Assembly: GCA_022570795.1 (NCBI GenBank)
Contig: JAKUDP010000016.1
Span: forward strand, 496,001-560,000
Length of the DNA: 64,000 bases
Origin: Sphaerulina vaccinii
Taxonomy: Eukaryota > Ascomycota > Dothideomycetes > Mycosphaerellales > Mycosphaerellaceae
Direction of reading: 5' to 3'
The notes under the pieces were generated by a model that had not been told where the DNA came from, ran no database searches, and saw only the letters and a list, made by a program, of their open reading frames with translations. The stretch's first letter is position 1; every line of letters starts with the position of its first letter. Positions 31,161 through 39,985 of the stretch are shown here, one piece after another. The position numbers and the translations under genes are program-made.

Positions 31161-32834
31161 CTAGAAATGCTCCTTCCAGAACTTGAACTTCACTCCAGGC
31201 ACAGTCGCCTGTTTGCAAGCCTTCTTGATATCTCTCGCAGCCACATTCGGTCCGCAGAAGTATACTCCAACATCAGCAGTGCCCTTCTGACTCTGAACGC
31301 CGGCGATATACTTCTGATTCAGTATGCCCTCTCTCATTGCCACGAACAGCCTATTGAAGTCCGGCCTGCCAAAGTTCGTTCGACTCGACAATTCCGTGAG
31401 TGGGTCCTTATCAGTTCCAACACTATTCAGCACGATGTTCTGTGCAGTATCTGCATCCATTCGCTGGGTAAGATAGGTGTGGATTCGTAGAAACTCCTGC
31501 TGTCCTCCAGCCTCACCACCAGACATCATACTACTTTGGTGCTCCAGTGATTGTAGAAGAGCCTGGAACCACTCAAAGGAGGTTGTGTCCTTGCACACCC
31601 AGATGAACTCTACTCTGCGAAGTCGCTTGGGTGGATTTGGCGATATTCGCATATGCCAGATGCTCTTCAAGATGGACGCCCATGGTGTGACGCCAATTCC
31701 GGTACCTATCAGGACCGCGATCTCGTTCTCGAAAACATCCTCTGCTGGCGCTCCATAAGGTCCGTCGATCCGTAGCCGTGGCATCTCCTGCCCTTTGCTG
31801 AGCGCCACCTCATACATGCCTAACGGATCAAGCTCTTCATACAGCTTCTGCTGTTCAGGACCAGCTCCAAGCGCGTTCGCCAGTGATCGAGTAAAGTCGC
31901 CCACTTGCCGAACATGGACGCTGACATAGGGGTCGAATGGACATGATGTGATTGTGAAAGGGTGCCATTGGTGCTTCGACACGGATGGTACGTTGATGAA
32001 CAGCCACTGGCCTGCTTTATAGTGCATACTCGGCTTGCGAAACTGGATTTCCACAGCATCGTAGGGATGGCGCACGACTTTGATGATCTCTGTCTGGCGA
32101 CGAGACCTCAATTCGCGGTACACACGCTCGCACAGATAGGCGAAGCCGCCAACCAGTTCCCAGCGCCACCCTTGGTAGCCAATGCAGTGTCCCCAGAAGT
32201 TCTTGCCAGCGAAAGGCGAGTAAGGATTGAGACTGTCGCGCACAAAGCATCCAGTAGCGTGTGTATACATCGCCAAGAGGAACGGGATAAACAGGTGATG
32301 CGTGTACCAGAATGTCTCGTAGCTCTGCTGGCGGATCTTGGCATGTGCAGTGGTATACATGAGTAACATGCAGAGCAACATGACATGACCAGTGATGCCG
32401 CCGGCTTGGTGATAATGGATCTGTACTGCAGCTTCTGATCGGACCAGACTACGCTCCACGTTGAAGAAGTTCACATAGTGCGCCGACACATGCACTATCG
32501 TCCAGAGCAGCATGCTGTATGCAACTTGTCGGTGGAACCACTGGCTCTCGTCGAGGGGAAGCCATCGTATTTTAGGTCTGATAACTTTCAATATGTTCCG
32601 GCACATTGGGAAGAGTATGATCATGGTATCGACCGAGAGGCAAAGGCCAGCTCCTCGTGAGAACCAGACGCTGAACTTCAGCGTATTCAGAGGTGCTAGT
32701 CGCTGATCGGTCACCTGTTTCCACCAACCGATGATGAAGAGGGCGATGTGTAGGCCATGGAACAGCGTGTAGAATAGCAGCTTTCGTGGTGTGAGCTGCG
32801 AGGCGAGCCATGACTTCCTCTTGGGTACGACCAT
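31161..32834 (-). CDS. noxA: NADPH oxidase A (superoxide-generating, gp91phox-like)
   Basis: Uninterrupted frame of 557 residues, ATG at 32834 (family usual: ~550). The N-terminal half is a ferric-reductase-like transmembrane domain with the paired heme His: HRQVAYSMLLWTIVHVSAH and HHLFIPF...HATG. Next come the FAD motif HPFTITS and the NADPH-binding IGTGIGVTPWASIL, then VYFCGP and the conserved end FKFWKEHF. This set and the terminal WKEHF are characteristic of NoxA/Nox1. The enzyme passes electrons from NADPH through FAD and two hemes to O2, making superoxide. In fungi it drives sexual development, hyphal fusion and plant infection structures, under NoxR and Rac. There is no EF-hand, so it is not NoxC. 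It has no intron here, which is notable since many NoxA genes do. Confidence 0.95.
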   Translation of the reverse strand: MVVPKRKSWLASQLTPRKLLFYTLFHGLHIALFIIGWWKQVTDQRLAPLNTLKFSVWFSRGAGLCLSVDTMIILFPMCRNILKVIRPKIRWLPLDESQWFHRQVAYSMLLWTIVHVSAHYVNFFNVERSLVRSEAAVQIHYHQAGGITGHVMLLCMLLMYTTAHAKIRQQSYETFWYTHHLFIPFLLAMYTHATGCFVRDSLNPYSPFAGKNFWGHCIGYQGWRWELVGGFAYLCERVYRELRSRRQTEIIKVVRHPYDAVEIQFRKPSMHYKAGQWLFINVPSVSKHQWHPFTITSCPFDPYVSVHVRQVGDFTRSLANALGAGPEQQKLYEELDPLGMYEVALSKGQEMPRLRIDGPYGAPAEDVFENEIAVLIGTGIGVTPWASILKSIWHMRISPNPPKRLRRVEFIWVCKDTTSFEWFQALLQSLEHQSSMMSGGEAGGQQEFLRIHTYLTQRMDADTAQNIVLNSVGTDKDPLTELSSRTNFGRPDFNRLFVAMREGILNQKYIAGVQSQKGTADVGVYFCGPNVAARDIKKACKQATVPGVKFKFWKEHF

Positions 32835-34088
32835 GGCTGTGGTTGTGCTGGTCTACGACCCTTCACTGCCAGGTGTTCCCCTCTACGCTGCGATATGGAT
32901 GTACAACTCCAGCGTGTGAACTACCGACACATACTGTGCATATATGGTGTCAAGCTTGTAAGTCCGTCTCTTTTCTGCTTGATTCCTGGTGCGGTCGTGA
33001 CTTCTTTTGGGAGAGGACGGTCGTAGGATAGCTCGACGACGAGTATAGTCTTCACACAGTCAAAGGCTCCGGGATCCTGTCAAGATATCACGGATACGAA
33101 AAGTGAAGAAGTGGGAAACTCATCGTAGAACTTCTCGAACCAGGCCACGCGCAATACCGCTTCGAGCGACAGTGACCATGCTACCCGAGCGTTCTTGATC
33201 ATGCACGTCGACCGCCATGTTGGGTAGCTCGCAAATAGATCCAACCTCTCAGGATGCAACAAGCAGTCTGTGAGGTCGAGTGGGCGTTGTGCGAGCTCAG
33301 AAGCCTGTGCCTGCATCACAGCGGACCTGCATCTCTAACCGCCCACGCTAGCGAATCTTCTTGGCAAGTAAGTGAATGATGATTGGATCTTGACTGAACA
33401 TTTTGAACGAGGGTTCTTCGGCCATCTCTCGCATATCATTGTTCACTGTGCCGCATGCTAGCAGACAACACCACCCCAGTATATGGCGACCTTGCTATAA
33501 CATCAGAAGACAGCCATACTATAGATCACAAGAAGAACAACTGTTATCCAACTCGAGAGCGAGGGCTGAAGACAAGAAGACAACCTAAGTTCAAGACTTC
33601 GGCAGCGACTCCACGACTCCACACCTCGCGTGACCAATCAAACCCCATATCCGCCTCAAGACGAGCTCATTCGGCGCTTATAGCTCCAGCAATATGCAAG
33701 CACTTTGTCCGCACGCAGCCATCTGCTGCGCCAGGAGCGCTTCGATGATGCAAAGTCCGTCTGGTGACGAGTCAGCCCATTACGACTCCGAACCCATACG
33801 AACGGTCTTCCCTTCTCGATCCGTCTGATCATCTTGTAGGGTCTCGGCAGCGTGAAAGTCTCGCTTCCTTATCCCATATCACTCTGCATAACGAATACGG
33901 CTTCGCGAGCTCTAGCCTTACCATCACGATCAGACAGAACTTGAGCTGCCTCTTGACACTTTCGCCACCCACTCGAGTCTTTCTCCTCCCATATACTTGA
34001 GACAATGACCTTTAGCCGATCGAGACGGTAGCATTCAGTGCTCGCAGACCGCACTCATCTGATCTGATCTCTGCTTGCTCCCAGCAGC
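32835..34088. other. Divergent promoter region, NoxA / small membrane protein
   Basis: About 1.25 kb. It holds the NoxA promoter and the leader of the plus-strand gene at 34089. Frames of up to 97 codons occur without motifs. Nothing else is seen. Confidence 0.4.
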
Positions 34089-34636
34089 ATGGGCAAGCTG
34101 ATCAAGAACCACTGGGCGCGTCTAATCTGCCTCACAGCAGCGACATGTAAGTCCATCACTACCCTACCTCCCTTACACCATACTAATAGCCTCTCGCAGA
34201 CCAAATCGCCGCCGCCCTGGAAGGTTTCTTTTGGCCCAAATTCTTCTTCGACTGGTTAACGAAGAATTTCGACACAGCAGTCAAACCAGTACCCATACTG
34301 CAGACGATCAATCTGGTCATAGGAATAATATCTCTGGCATACGAATGGCCGCTAAAATATGTTGCTGGAACAGCCATACATCGTTCTATGGAAGTGAGGC
34401 TGATGTGGCTACCGCTGGCGAGCTTGAGTAGTTTGCTTCTGTATCAGGCTACGAATCCAGCATTGTATTACTTTATTGCTGTTGGGGTATATTTTTGGGC
34501 GTATAGTGAGGGCGAGGTGAGTCTTCCCTGCCAATGCGATGGGCGTGAATGTGAGCTGACGAGTGAACAGGTTATATGTGCAGTGCCGTGGACGTTACCG
34601 CGGAAAGTTGATCGAAGACGACAGGAAAAGGCATGA
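34089..34636 (+). CDS. Conserved fungal four-helix membrane protein of unknown function
   Basis: Three exons, 34089-34146, 34200-34516 and 34571-34636, encode 146 residues. Intron 1 is 53 bp (GTAAGT, TACTAAT branch, CGCAG); intron 2 is 54 bp (GTGAGT...AACAG). The reading frame is consistent across both joins. Four hydrophobic segments are visible: LICLTAATYQIAAALEGFFW, VPILQTINLVIGIISLAY, MWLPLASLSSLLLY and LYYFIAVGVYFWAY. The basic start MGKLIKNHW and the basic tail (RKVDRRRQEKA) frame them. This fits a short protein found across ascomycetes that I recognise by layout, but it has no function I know of. The real gene appears only after splicing. Confidence 0.78.
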
Positions 34637-35284
34637 TGACCAACAAGATGATGATTTGTGATACCTATTTGATTTGCATAGCGAGGGATATGGAACAGCA
34701 ATGGCGTGGTATGGAAGCCTGCTGGAGGAAATGGTCATTCCGATCACTGTACATACGCACGAAGTACGCATCAATCGAGCATAATGCTTGCTCTCTACTG
34801 CTTCTCTTCTTGACAACCACCCCATCGCCATCCCGACAAAGATCGTCTAGCGATGTGGCCCGCTTTCAAGCTATCACGTTAGTCAGTTGGCAGACCTCTC
34901 AGTGTGGTTGAGCATGTCCTCACACATCCCTTGGTCGTCTCTGCGCATTCTTGCACTTCCTTAAATGCTCCTGGCAGACGTTCGTCACAGCCATGTCGGT
35001 TCTGAGATGGGTATCATAACATATATGTACACTGCGCCTAAGCATAGCTGCGCCGCAAGCTCGACTTCTTTGCGAAGGCCTGTGCCTCGCTGCTGCCATC
35101 TTTTGTACACTAGAGCACTGCATTCTCGCCTGATGCCTTTGACAGCCTCTGTCCCGGAGCGTATATATGCCTCTGCCCTAAGCTCTGCTGCGCGCTGCAG
35201 ACTCCATGCGCCATCAATGCTATGCTCTTTCGTGCGTCCTTCATCACACTTTGCTGCATGTCCACTTTCTTTATGAGATCCCCC
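34637..35284. other. Convergent intergenic region, no gene seen
   Basis: About 650 bp between the 3' ends of the membrane protein gene (plus) and TIM10 (minus). Small frames on both strands, without motifs. Confidence 0.4.
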
Positions 35285-35628
35285 CTATCTTAGCATTCCA
35301 CCGCCCTGTCTTTGATTCGCTTCTCCCTGCATCTTTTCTGAGACTTTGATGTTCACTTCGAAGAACTTTGCAACACATCGATCCAGGCAGACGGACTCGC
35401 CCTTGTTCAGCTCGCCTTCGCGGTAGTTGTTTGGGATGCATTTCTTGGTGCATGTGTCGACGAGTCTGTAAGTCCAACAGGTTAGTGATATGTTCAGTAC
35501 CAGACAATCTGGGTCGGCGCATACTGGTTGAACATGTTGGAGACCATCTCGATCTCAGCCTCTGCTGCTGCGATCTTCTCTGCTGACGATGGCTGTGGCC
35601 TGGCGCCTCCGAACCCGAACATGGACAT
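35285..35628 (-). CDS. TIM10: Mitochondrial import chaperone TIM10
   Basis: Two exons, 35628-35525 and 35465-35285, with a 59-bp intron (GTATGC donor, CACTAAC branch, TTACAG acceptor), encode 94 residues (yeast Tim10: 93). The small-Tim signature is exact: C-TKK-C and C-LDR-C, 16 residues apart, in two helices. The text NMFNQLVDTCTKKC and VAKFFEVNIKVSEKM follows Tim10 rather than Tim9 or Tim8/13. Tim10 and Tim9 form a hexamer in the intermembrane space that carries hydrophobic proteins to TIM22 and SAM; the cysteines are oxidised by Mia40/Erv1. The start is the upstream of two close in-frame ATGs. It has a divergent neighbour 260 bp away. Confidence 0.95.
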
Positions 35629-35887
35629 GATGGCGGTTTGATTGAGTTGTCGTCGAAGGAAGTGAGGTGTTTGGACGTGTTAGGTTGTTCGACTGTCGAT
35701 GCGATTGTGATTGAAGACTGAAGCTCAAGAACATTGAAGCTGTCGGCCAAGAAAATCACCATGTCATTGCGGTCTGCACTTCACGCGTCTCCTTTTCTTC
35801 TACATCAACAATCACATACTTGCCTGCTCACTCGAACAGTACAGTGCCATCCCATGGAGCCAGAACAGACTAAGAGAACGTGTAGTC
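35629..35887. promoter_or_regulatory. Shared divergent promoter, TIM10 / 3'-phosphoesterase
   Basis: The start codons of TIM10 (minus) and the phosphoesterase gene (plus) are 259 bp apart. Both promoters must lie here. No site was recognised. Confidence 0.5.
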
Positions 35888-37180
35888 ATGGTACAGCCAA
35901 CTACTCTGTCCCGAGATGTCTCGCCACCGCCTTTGAGGAAGCACGCGACAGCACCTGCATCTTCGCCTGAGCAAGAGGACCAGACCAAAATAGCCCTGAA
36001 GAAGTCCAAGGCTGCGATGATCGAAGCACATGAAGTCTTCATACGCGACCACTTGACGCACTTCGTCCAACATCTATCCTCAGCATCAAAGCCTAGTCCA
36101 GGTCCTAGGATCTCAATTGAGCAGTTTGCGAATACGTATATGCTCAACAAGCATGCCAAAGGAGCTCACTTCGTGGTCCATCAGCACGACCATCCCATTG
36201 CTGGGGTGCACTACGATCTGAGACTACAATTCAACGAGTCATCCACGGTGAGCTGGGCAATTCCATATGGACTGCCTGGGAACCCGAACAGTCTTCGGCC
36301 AAACAGAATGGCAATAGAGACTCGAGTTCACAACCTCTGGGTAGGTGGCATACTATAGGCACTTGTATTATTGCTCGATCGCACCTTCCTGGTTTTGCTT
36401 CTTTTCAAGACCAGCTGACAGCAACAGAATAATCTCATAGAATCAGCATCGCATGCAACGGGCTCACTCCTCATCTGGGATACTGGAGAGTTCGAGATTC
36501 TTGATCGTCCTGATCCAAAGGCAAAATCACACAAGACCACAGACGATGAGCTGTCCGATACCGAGACCCAGGATACCAGACACGAGACTCAAAACGAGCG
36601 GCTGATAAAGGCGTTTCAATCTCGCCACATACATCTACGACTTCATGGCACTCGTTTGCCGAAGAACTACACGATAGCAATGAGGTTACCCTCTCATAAT
36701 GCTGTGTCAACCCAACCCAAGAAACCCGCACGAAAGAGAAGACGCATGGACCCAGCAAAAGCCCGCAAAGCTAGCATTGCGACTAGTAGCGATGACGATG
36801 ATTACGACACCGAGACGACAGTGAGCTCAGTCCAAGAAGAAGCTCTCGAAGAGGATCACCTAGATGCCGCGAACGCTTCCGAAGATGACGAAGACGCCAA
36901 TATGCGTTCAAACAATGCGTACTCTGGCGCCAGTAACACGATTGGTTCAGTGCATCAACGACACTGGTTCGTGACGCTCGATCGTCCGAACAGCGGTTTT
37001 CGCAAAGCTCGCACTGGATCTGACGCTGGCAGGTGGGTGGGGGATTGGGAGGCATTCTATGTCCGCGGTCGAGAGCACGAGCGTAGCATTGTCACTGGAA
37101 GAAACGCTGATGAGGTGATGGCTGATGAAGGAGTGAAGAAGTTCATTGGAAGGAAGATGTGGAGACCAATTACTGAATGA
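35888..37180 (+). CDS. Stand-alone LigD-type 3'-phosphoesterase domain protein
   Basis: Exons 35888-36340 and 36428-37180 (87-bp intron, GTAGGT donor, AACAG acceptor, phase 0) encode 401 residues. The phosphoesterase domain starts near residue 85: AKGAHFVVHQHDHPIAGVHYDLRL, matching the active-site region of bacterial DNA ligase D (FVV.xHxx...HYDLRL), with the His and the Asp-x-Arg of the manganese centre retained. Then WAIPYG and TRVHNLWNNLIESASHATGSLLIWDTGEFEI continue the fold, so the intron sits inside the domain. Bacterial LigD-PE trims 3'-phosphate or ribonucleotide ends during end joining. Residues ~250-330 are an inserted, Lys/Arg then Asp/Glu-rich disordered stretch, after which HWFVTLDRPNSGF reopens folded sequence. 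No ligase or primase domain is present. A role in DNA-end processing is an inference. Confidence 0.85.
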
Positions 37181-37342
37181 GTGAATCAAGATGAGGTAGC
37201 GACTGGCACTTGAGGCACATTGGATGTTCTCTCTGTAAGAAATCTCAGACACGACATGGTGCGTCTGCATTGCAATGGTTCGGCGTCTGGCCAGTCTATA
37301 GAGACTGTTGTTGGCGACCAACACGGTTTCACCTCCACGAGC

Positions 37343-37792
37343 TCAGTGCATTTCGAAATAGTAGTCAGGATTCCACCGATCCTAGGATTCATTAGTCATT
37401 ATCACTCGAACCCACGAAATTGCCACTCACCGCTCGAAGATCAATACCCGCGGTCACGGGGTGTGCTTTGTGGAAACGCGCCTGAGCAGAAACCATCGAA
37501 TGGACTACGATGAGATTGCGATGTAATTGTGGGAGCGAGAGCTTCCACATTTTCAGGTATCGTTTCGGCCATGAAAGGTGATATTGCTGTAGTACTCATC
37601 GCCGAGCTGCTTGCGAGTGACGCGGTCGACCTGAAGGATGCTAGGTGTCACGTAGCTGGCGTCGATCCATTGATAAGGTGGTGAAGTGATCATGAAAGTA
37701 TGGTGGTAGATCTCGTCTAAAAGCTCTTGAGGCAGCGCTGCCATTCTCGCGTGTAAGCTGGGCATAGCTTTGCTTGTGTCGTTTTGCTCCAT
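37343..37792 (-). pseudogene. F-box-like gene relict, frameshifted
   Basis: From the ATG at 37792 the frame gives MEQNDTSKAMPSLHARMAAL then PQELLDEIYHHTF, an F-box-like start, and runs to YYSNITFHGRNDT before a stop at 37555-37553. Shifting by one base continues the family's usual order (LKMWKLSLPQLHRNLI, then HSMVSAQARFHKAHPVTAGIDLRA), then a 50-bp intron (GTGAGT...CTAATGAATCCTAG) and a last exon ending RWNPDYYFEMH. No intron can explain the first frame change. Either the gene is a recent pseudogene or one base is wrong in the assembly. The upstream frame to 37921 has no ATG start. Confidence 0.55.
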
Positions 37793-38103
37793 GTCGATTT
37801 TGCTGGTGACATTTGGCAGCTGAGTACCGCAAAGATGGATCAAGCGATCGATGAGGCAATCGGCTGCGTTCTTGGTTGGGCGAGTGCGCTTCCTGACTTT
37901 GCTTATGGTTGACCGAATCACACAGCTGATGGTAAGCTGATGCCAAGGCGACTTGTGGTGTCTAAAGTTCCAGTTGACATTTGTATCCAGCGTAGCAGAA
38001 AGGCCAACAGCTCCTCATCTCTTCTTGTTCGTTCTCGTCCGTTCGATCAAAGACCATCGCCAAAGCCCGGACAACTTCTTGAAGAGCATGAAACCGTTCC
38101 GCG

Positions 38104-38718
38104 ATGTCGATGACGGGGCTTATAAGCGCTCGACAGGCAGATGCGGTAGCGATAGAGGAAGGCGAGACAGAGACAGCACCGCTGTTGACCAAGCATATCA
38201 ACAATTTCAGCAAGCATAGATGCTCATGCCATCAGAACGATGTTCCTGCTGCATGCCTGGAAAGCACGCCAATATATTGCGCCAGACGACCTACCAGCAA
38301 TCAGGACTCTAGCAGAAGCTTGCGACATTTGTTGCGGGACAGATCGTGCAGAACTGGGATGCTGGAATTCGTGTTTCATTTGACGTGCATCGCGAGTTTC
38401 TTGGCCATACCGGTTGGGTCGGCGGTTCTCGTCTTCATATCTGCCAGAAGTCCGCATTTTGTTTGCAAACACCTTCCGTTCATGGAGCAAGCTTTGGTAA
38501 ATGTGCGGCTGGGCTGGGTGGCCACTCTGGGAGTCTTGCTTTGGTTCGTGCTGAATCTGATTCTGAACTGGAGCAAGAAGATGAGACGGTGGTTGTCTAC
38601 GAGCGAGCTGCAGGCATCTGCGCAGATGCTGATCTTGGTGGTTCCTATGGCTGGCTTCATGATGGAGCAGTATCTGTTTGAGGCTAGATCAGCATTAGAT
38701 TGCAAGTCTTATGTGTGA
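38104..38718 (+). CDS. Small membrane protein of unknown function
   Basis: Open frame of 204 residues, ATG at 38104. A ~90-residue cytosolic-type N-terminus contains the acidic motif EEGETETAPLL and a short Cys/His run. Then come three membrane segments: FVFHLTCIASFLAIPVGSAV, GWVATLGVLLWFVLNLILNW and MLILVVPMAGFMMEQYLF. It ends SALDCKSYV. APLL after an acidic run resembles a dileucine-type sorting motif (inference). The family is not recognised. A 70-codon frame follows directly (38728-38940) and might be a further exon, but I see no convincing splice. Confidence 0.6.
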   Translation: MSMTGLISARQADAVAIEEGETETAPLLTKHINNFSKHRCSCHQNDVPAACLESTPIYCARRPTSNQDSSRSLRHLLRDRSCRTGMLEFVFHLTCIASFLAIPVGSAVLVFISARSPHFVCKHLPFMEQALVNVRLGWVATLGVLLWFVLNLILNWSKKMRRWLSTSELQASAQMLILVVPMAGFMMEQYLFEARSALDCKSYV

Positions 38719-39930
38719 GTATCATCGATGGTTGAATTGGGAGTGGCAGAAGTCGGCTGGGCGATGCGAAGAAGGCTAGGAAAGCAGGTCTGGAGGTCAA
38801 GTCGGACACAATCAGATTGGCGGCGATTGATGTCTGCGATACTGCGATGGACGAACGGATACGACGATTGCACGAACAAGAATCGTGTTGGCACTCAACC
38901 ATTCCTCAGAAAAATGGAAGAAGCCCCTGAGCAGTGGTAGGCCAGAATTGCCTTCCGCAGTGGCAGAATCTGTGTTTTGAGTTGGAACATGTCTTTAAAC
39001 AAGCTGTAGCGATATTGAAGCCGCTCAAGACGGAATCATCAGGGTGTAGGATACCATGCTGCTGGTGGCCACTTTGTGGAGGATCCTCTTTTCTGTAGAA
39101 GGTTTTCTTTAGGCTCAATATCACTCGCATTGGCGTCAAGCTAGAGACTAGCGCTGTGAACCCTGCAGGCTGCAGTCGGGGAGCAGTTCTACGCGAGGCG
39201 AGCATCAGTTCAGGTTTCCTGCTTCAGAGACCAGATATGAAGGTGGTGTGAGAGGAGCTGAGGCAACAGGCCATGCGCTCGACGATACAGCCAGTTCCAG
39301 TAGGTGTAATGTCGTTCGGCCAGCCAAGATATGTGCCCGAGGAATGGGTGGGTGAGATGCCGATCAAGGATGGGTACCGAGAGAAGCGGAGAGGAGCTGT
39401 AAGCGAGTTCCATTCCTGAACCTCTCCGTTTGTCGGCGCACGTCCGAGCAGCTGAGAAAGGCGCTGGTACTCCCACACGCGTGTACGTTGTAGGGAACCA
39501 TGTTGTGGTCTGTAAGCTATTGTTGATGTTCATTTCTTCTCCTTCCACTCATCACGTACACTAGGGCGTCGGCCATCGCGCCGCTCACAGAACTGCAGCA
39601 AAAGAAAGGCAGCTGCAACAGTGGCCGCACCTGTCCACCTCGAAGGCGCATGCACGCTCGCTACTAGACGTTCCCACTTCTTTCGACCAGACGAGACACG
39701 AGACACGGAAACCCATTCGCGGTAGGAAAGCTTTGCGCGTCTCCTAGGACTGCGACCACGACCTGCACCTAGGACCTAAGGACGAGAGACACCACCAAGA
39801 CGCCAGTGCGAGCAAAAACCACACTCACTTCCACCTGAACAGGCAGCGACAGCACAGCTCCATGCGGACACGAAGGCGACGCGATCACCACGAGCAAGGC
39901 TCATAGGGGACGAACAGGACACGATATGCG
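38719..39930. other. Long upstream region of the SLN1 gene
   Basis: About 1.2 kb. A 112-codon minus-strand frame (39210-39548) has no recognisable motif. The last ~380 bases before 39931 are rich in ACGAC/GACAC motifs and look like a structured, AG-rich 5' leader, holding the upstream ORFs described separately. Confidence 0.45.
39862..39906 (+). promoter_or_regulatory. Upstream ORF 1 of SLN1, 14 codons, Arg-rich
   Basis: ATG at 39862 followed by MRTRRRRDHHEQGS and TAG at 39904-39906, 24 bases before the SLN1 start. Very basic for its length. If the transcript begins upstream, it may lower or regulate translation of SLN1. Confidence 0.45.
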
Positions 39931-39985
39931 ATGCGCATACCAATTCGCATACAGCTGGGAAGTCTACTCTTGCTCTCTTCCTTGA
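39926..39985 (+). promoter_or_regulatory. Upstream ORF 2 of SLN1, overlaps main start
   Basis: ATG at 39926, 19 codons, stop at 39983-39985. It begins 5 bases before the SLN1 ATG at 39931 and reads past it in another frame. The two starts compete directly, so their relative strength would set SLN1 output. Both ATGs have purine-poor contexts by eye. Confidence 0.45.

Noticed and set aside
39210..39548. 112-codon minus-strand frame upstream of SLN1
   Set aside because: No recognisable motif, no supporting neighbour or splice structure.
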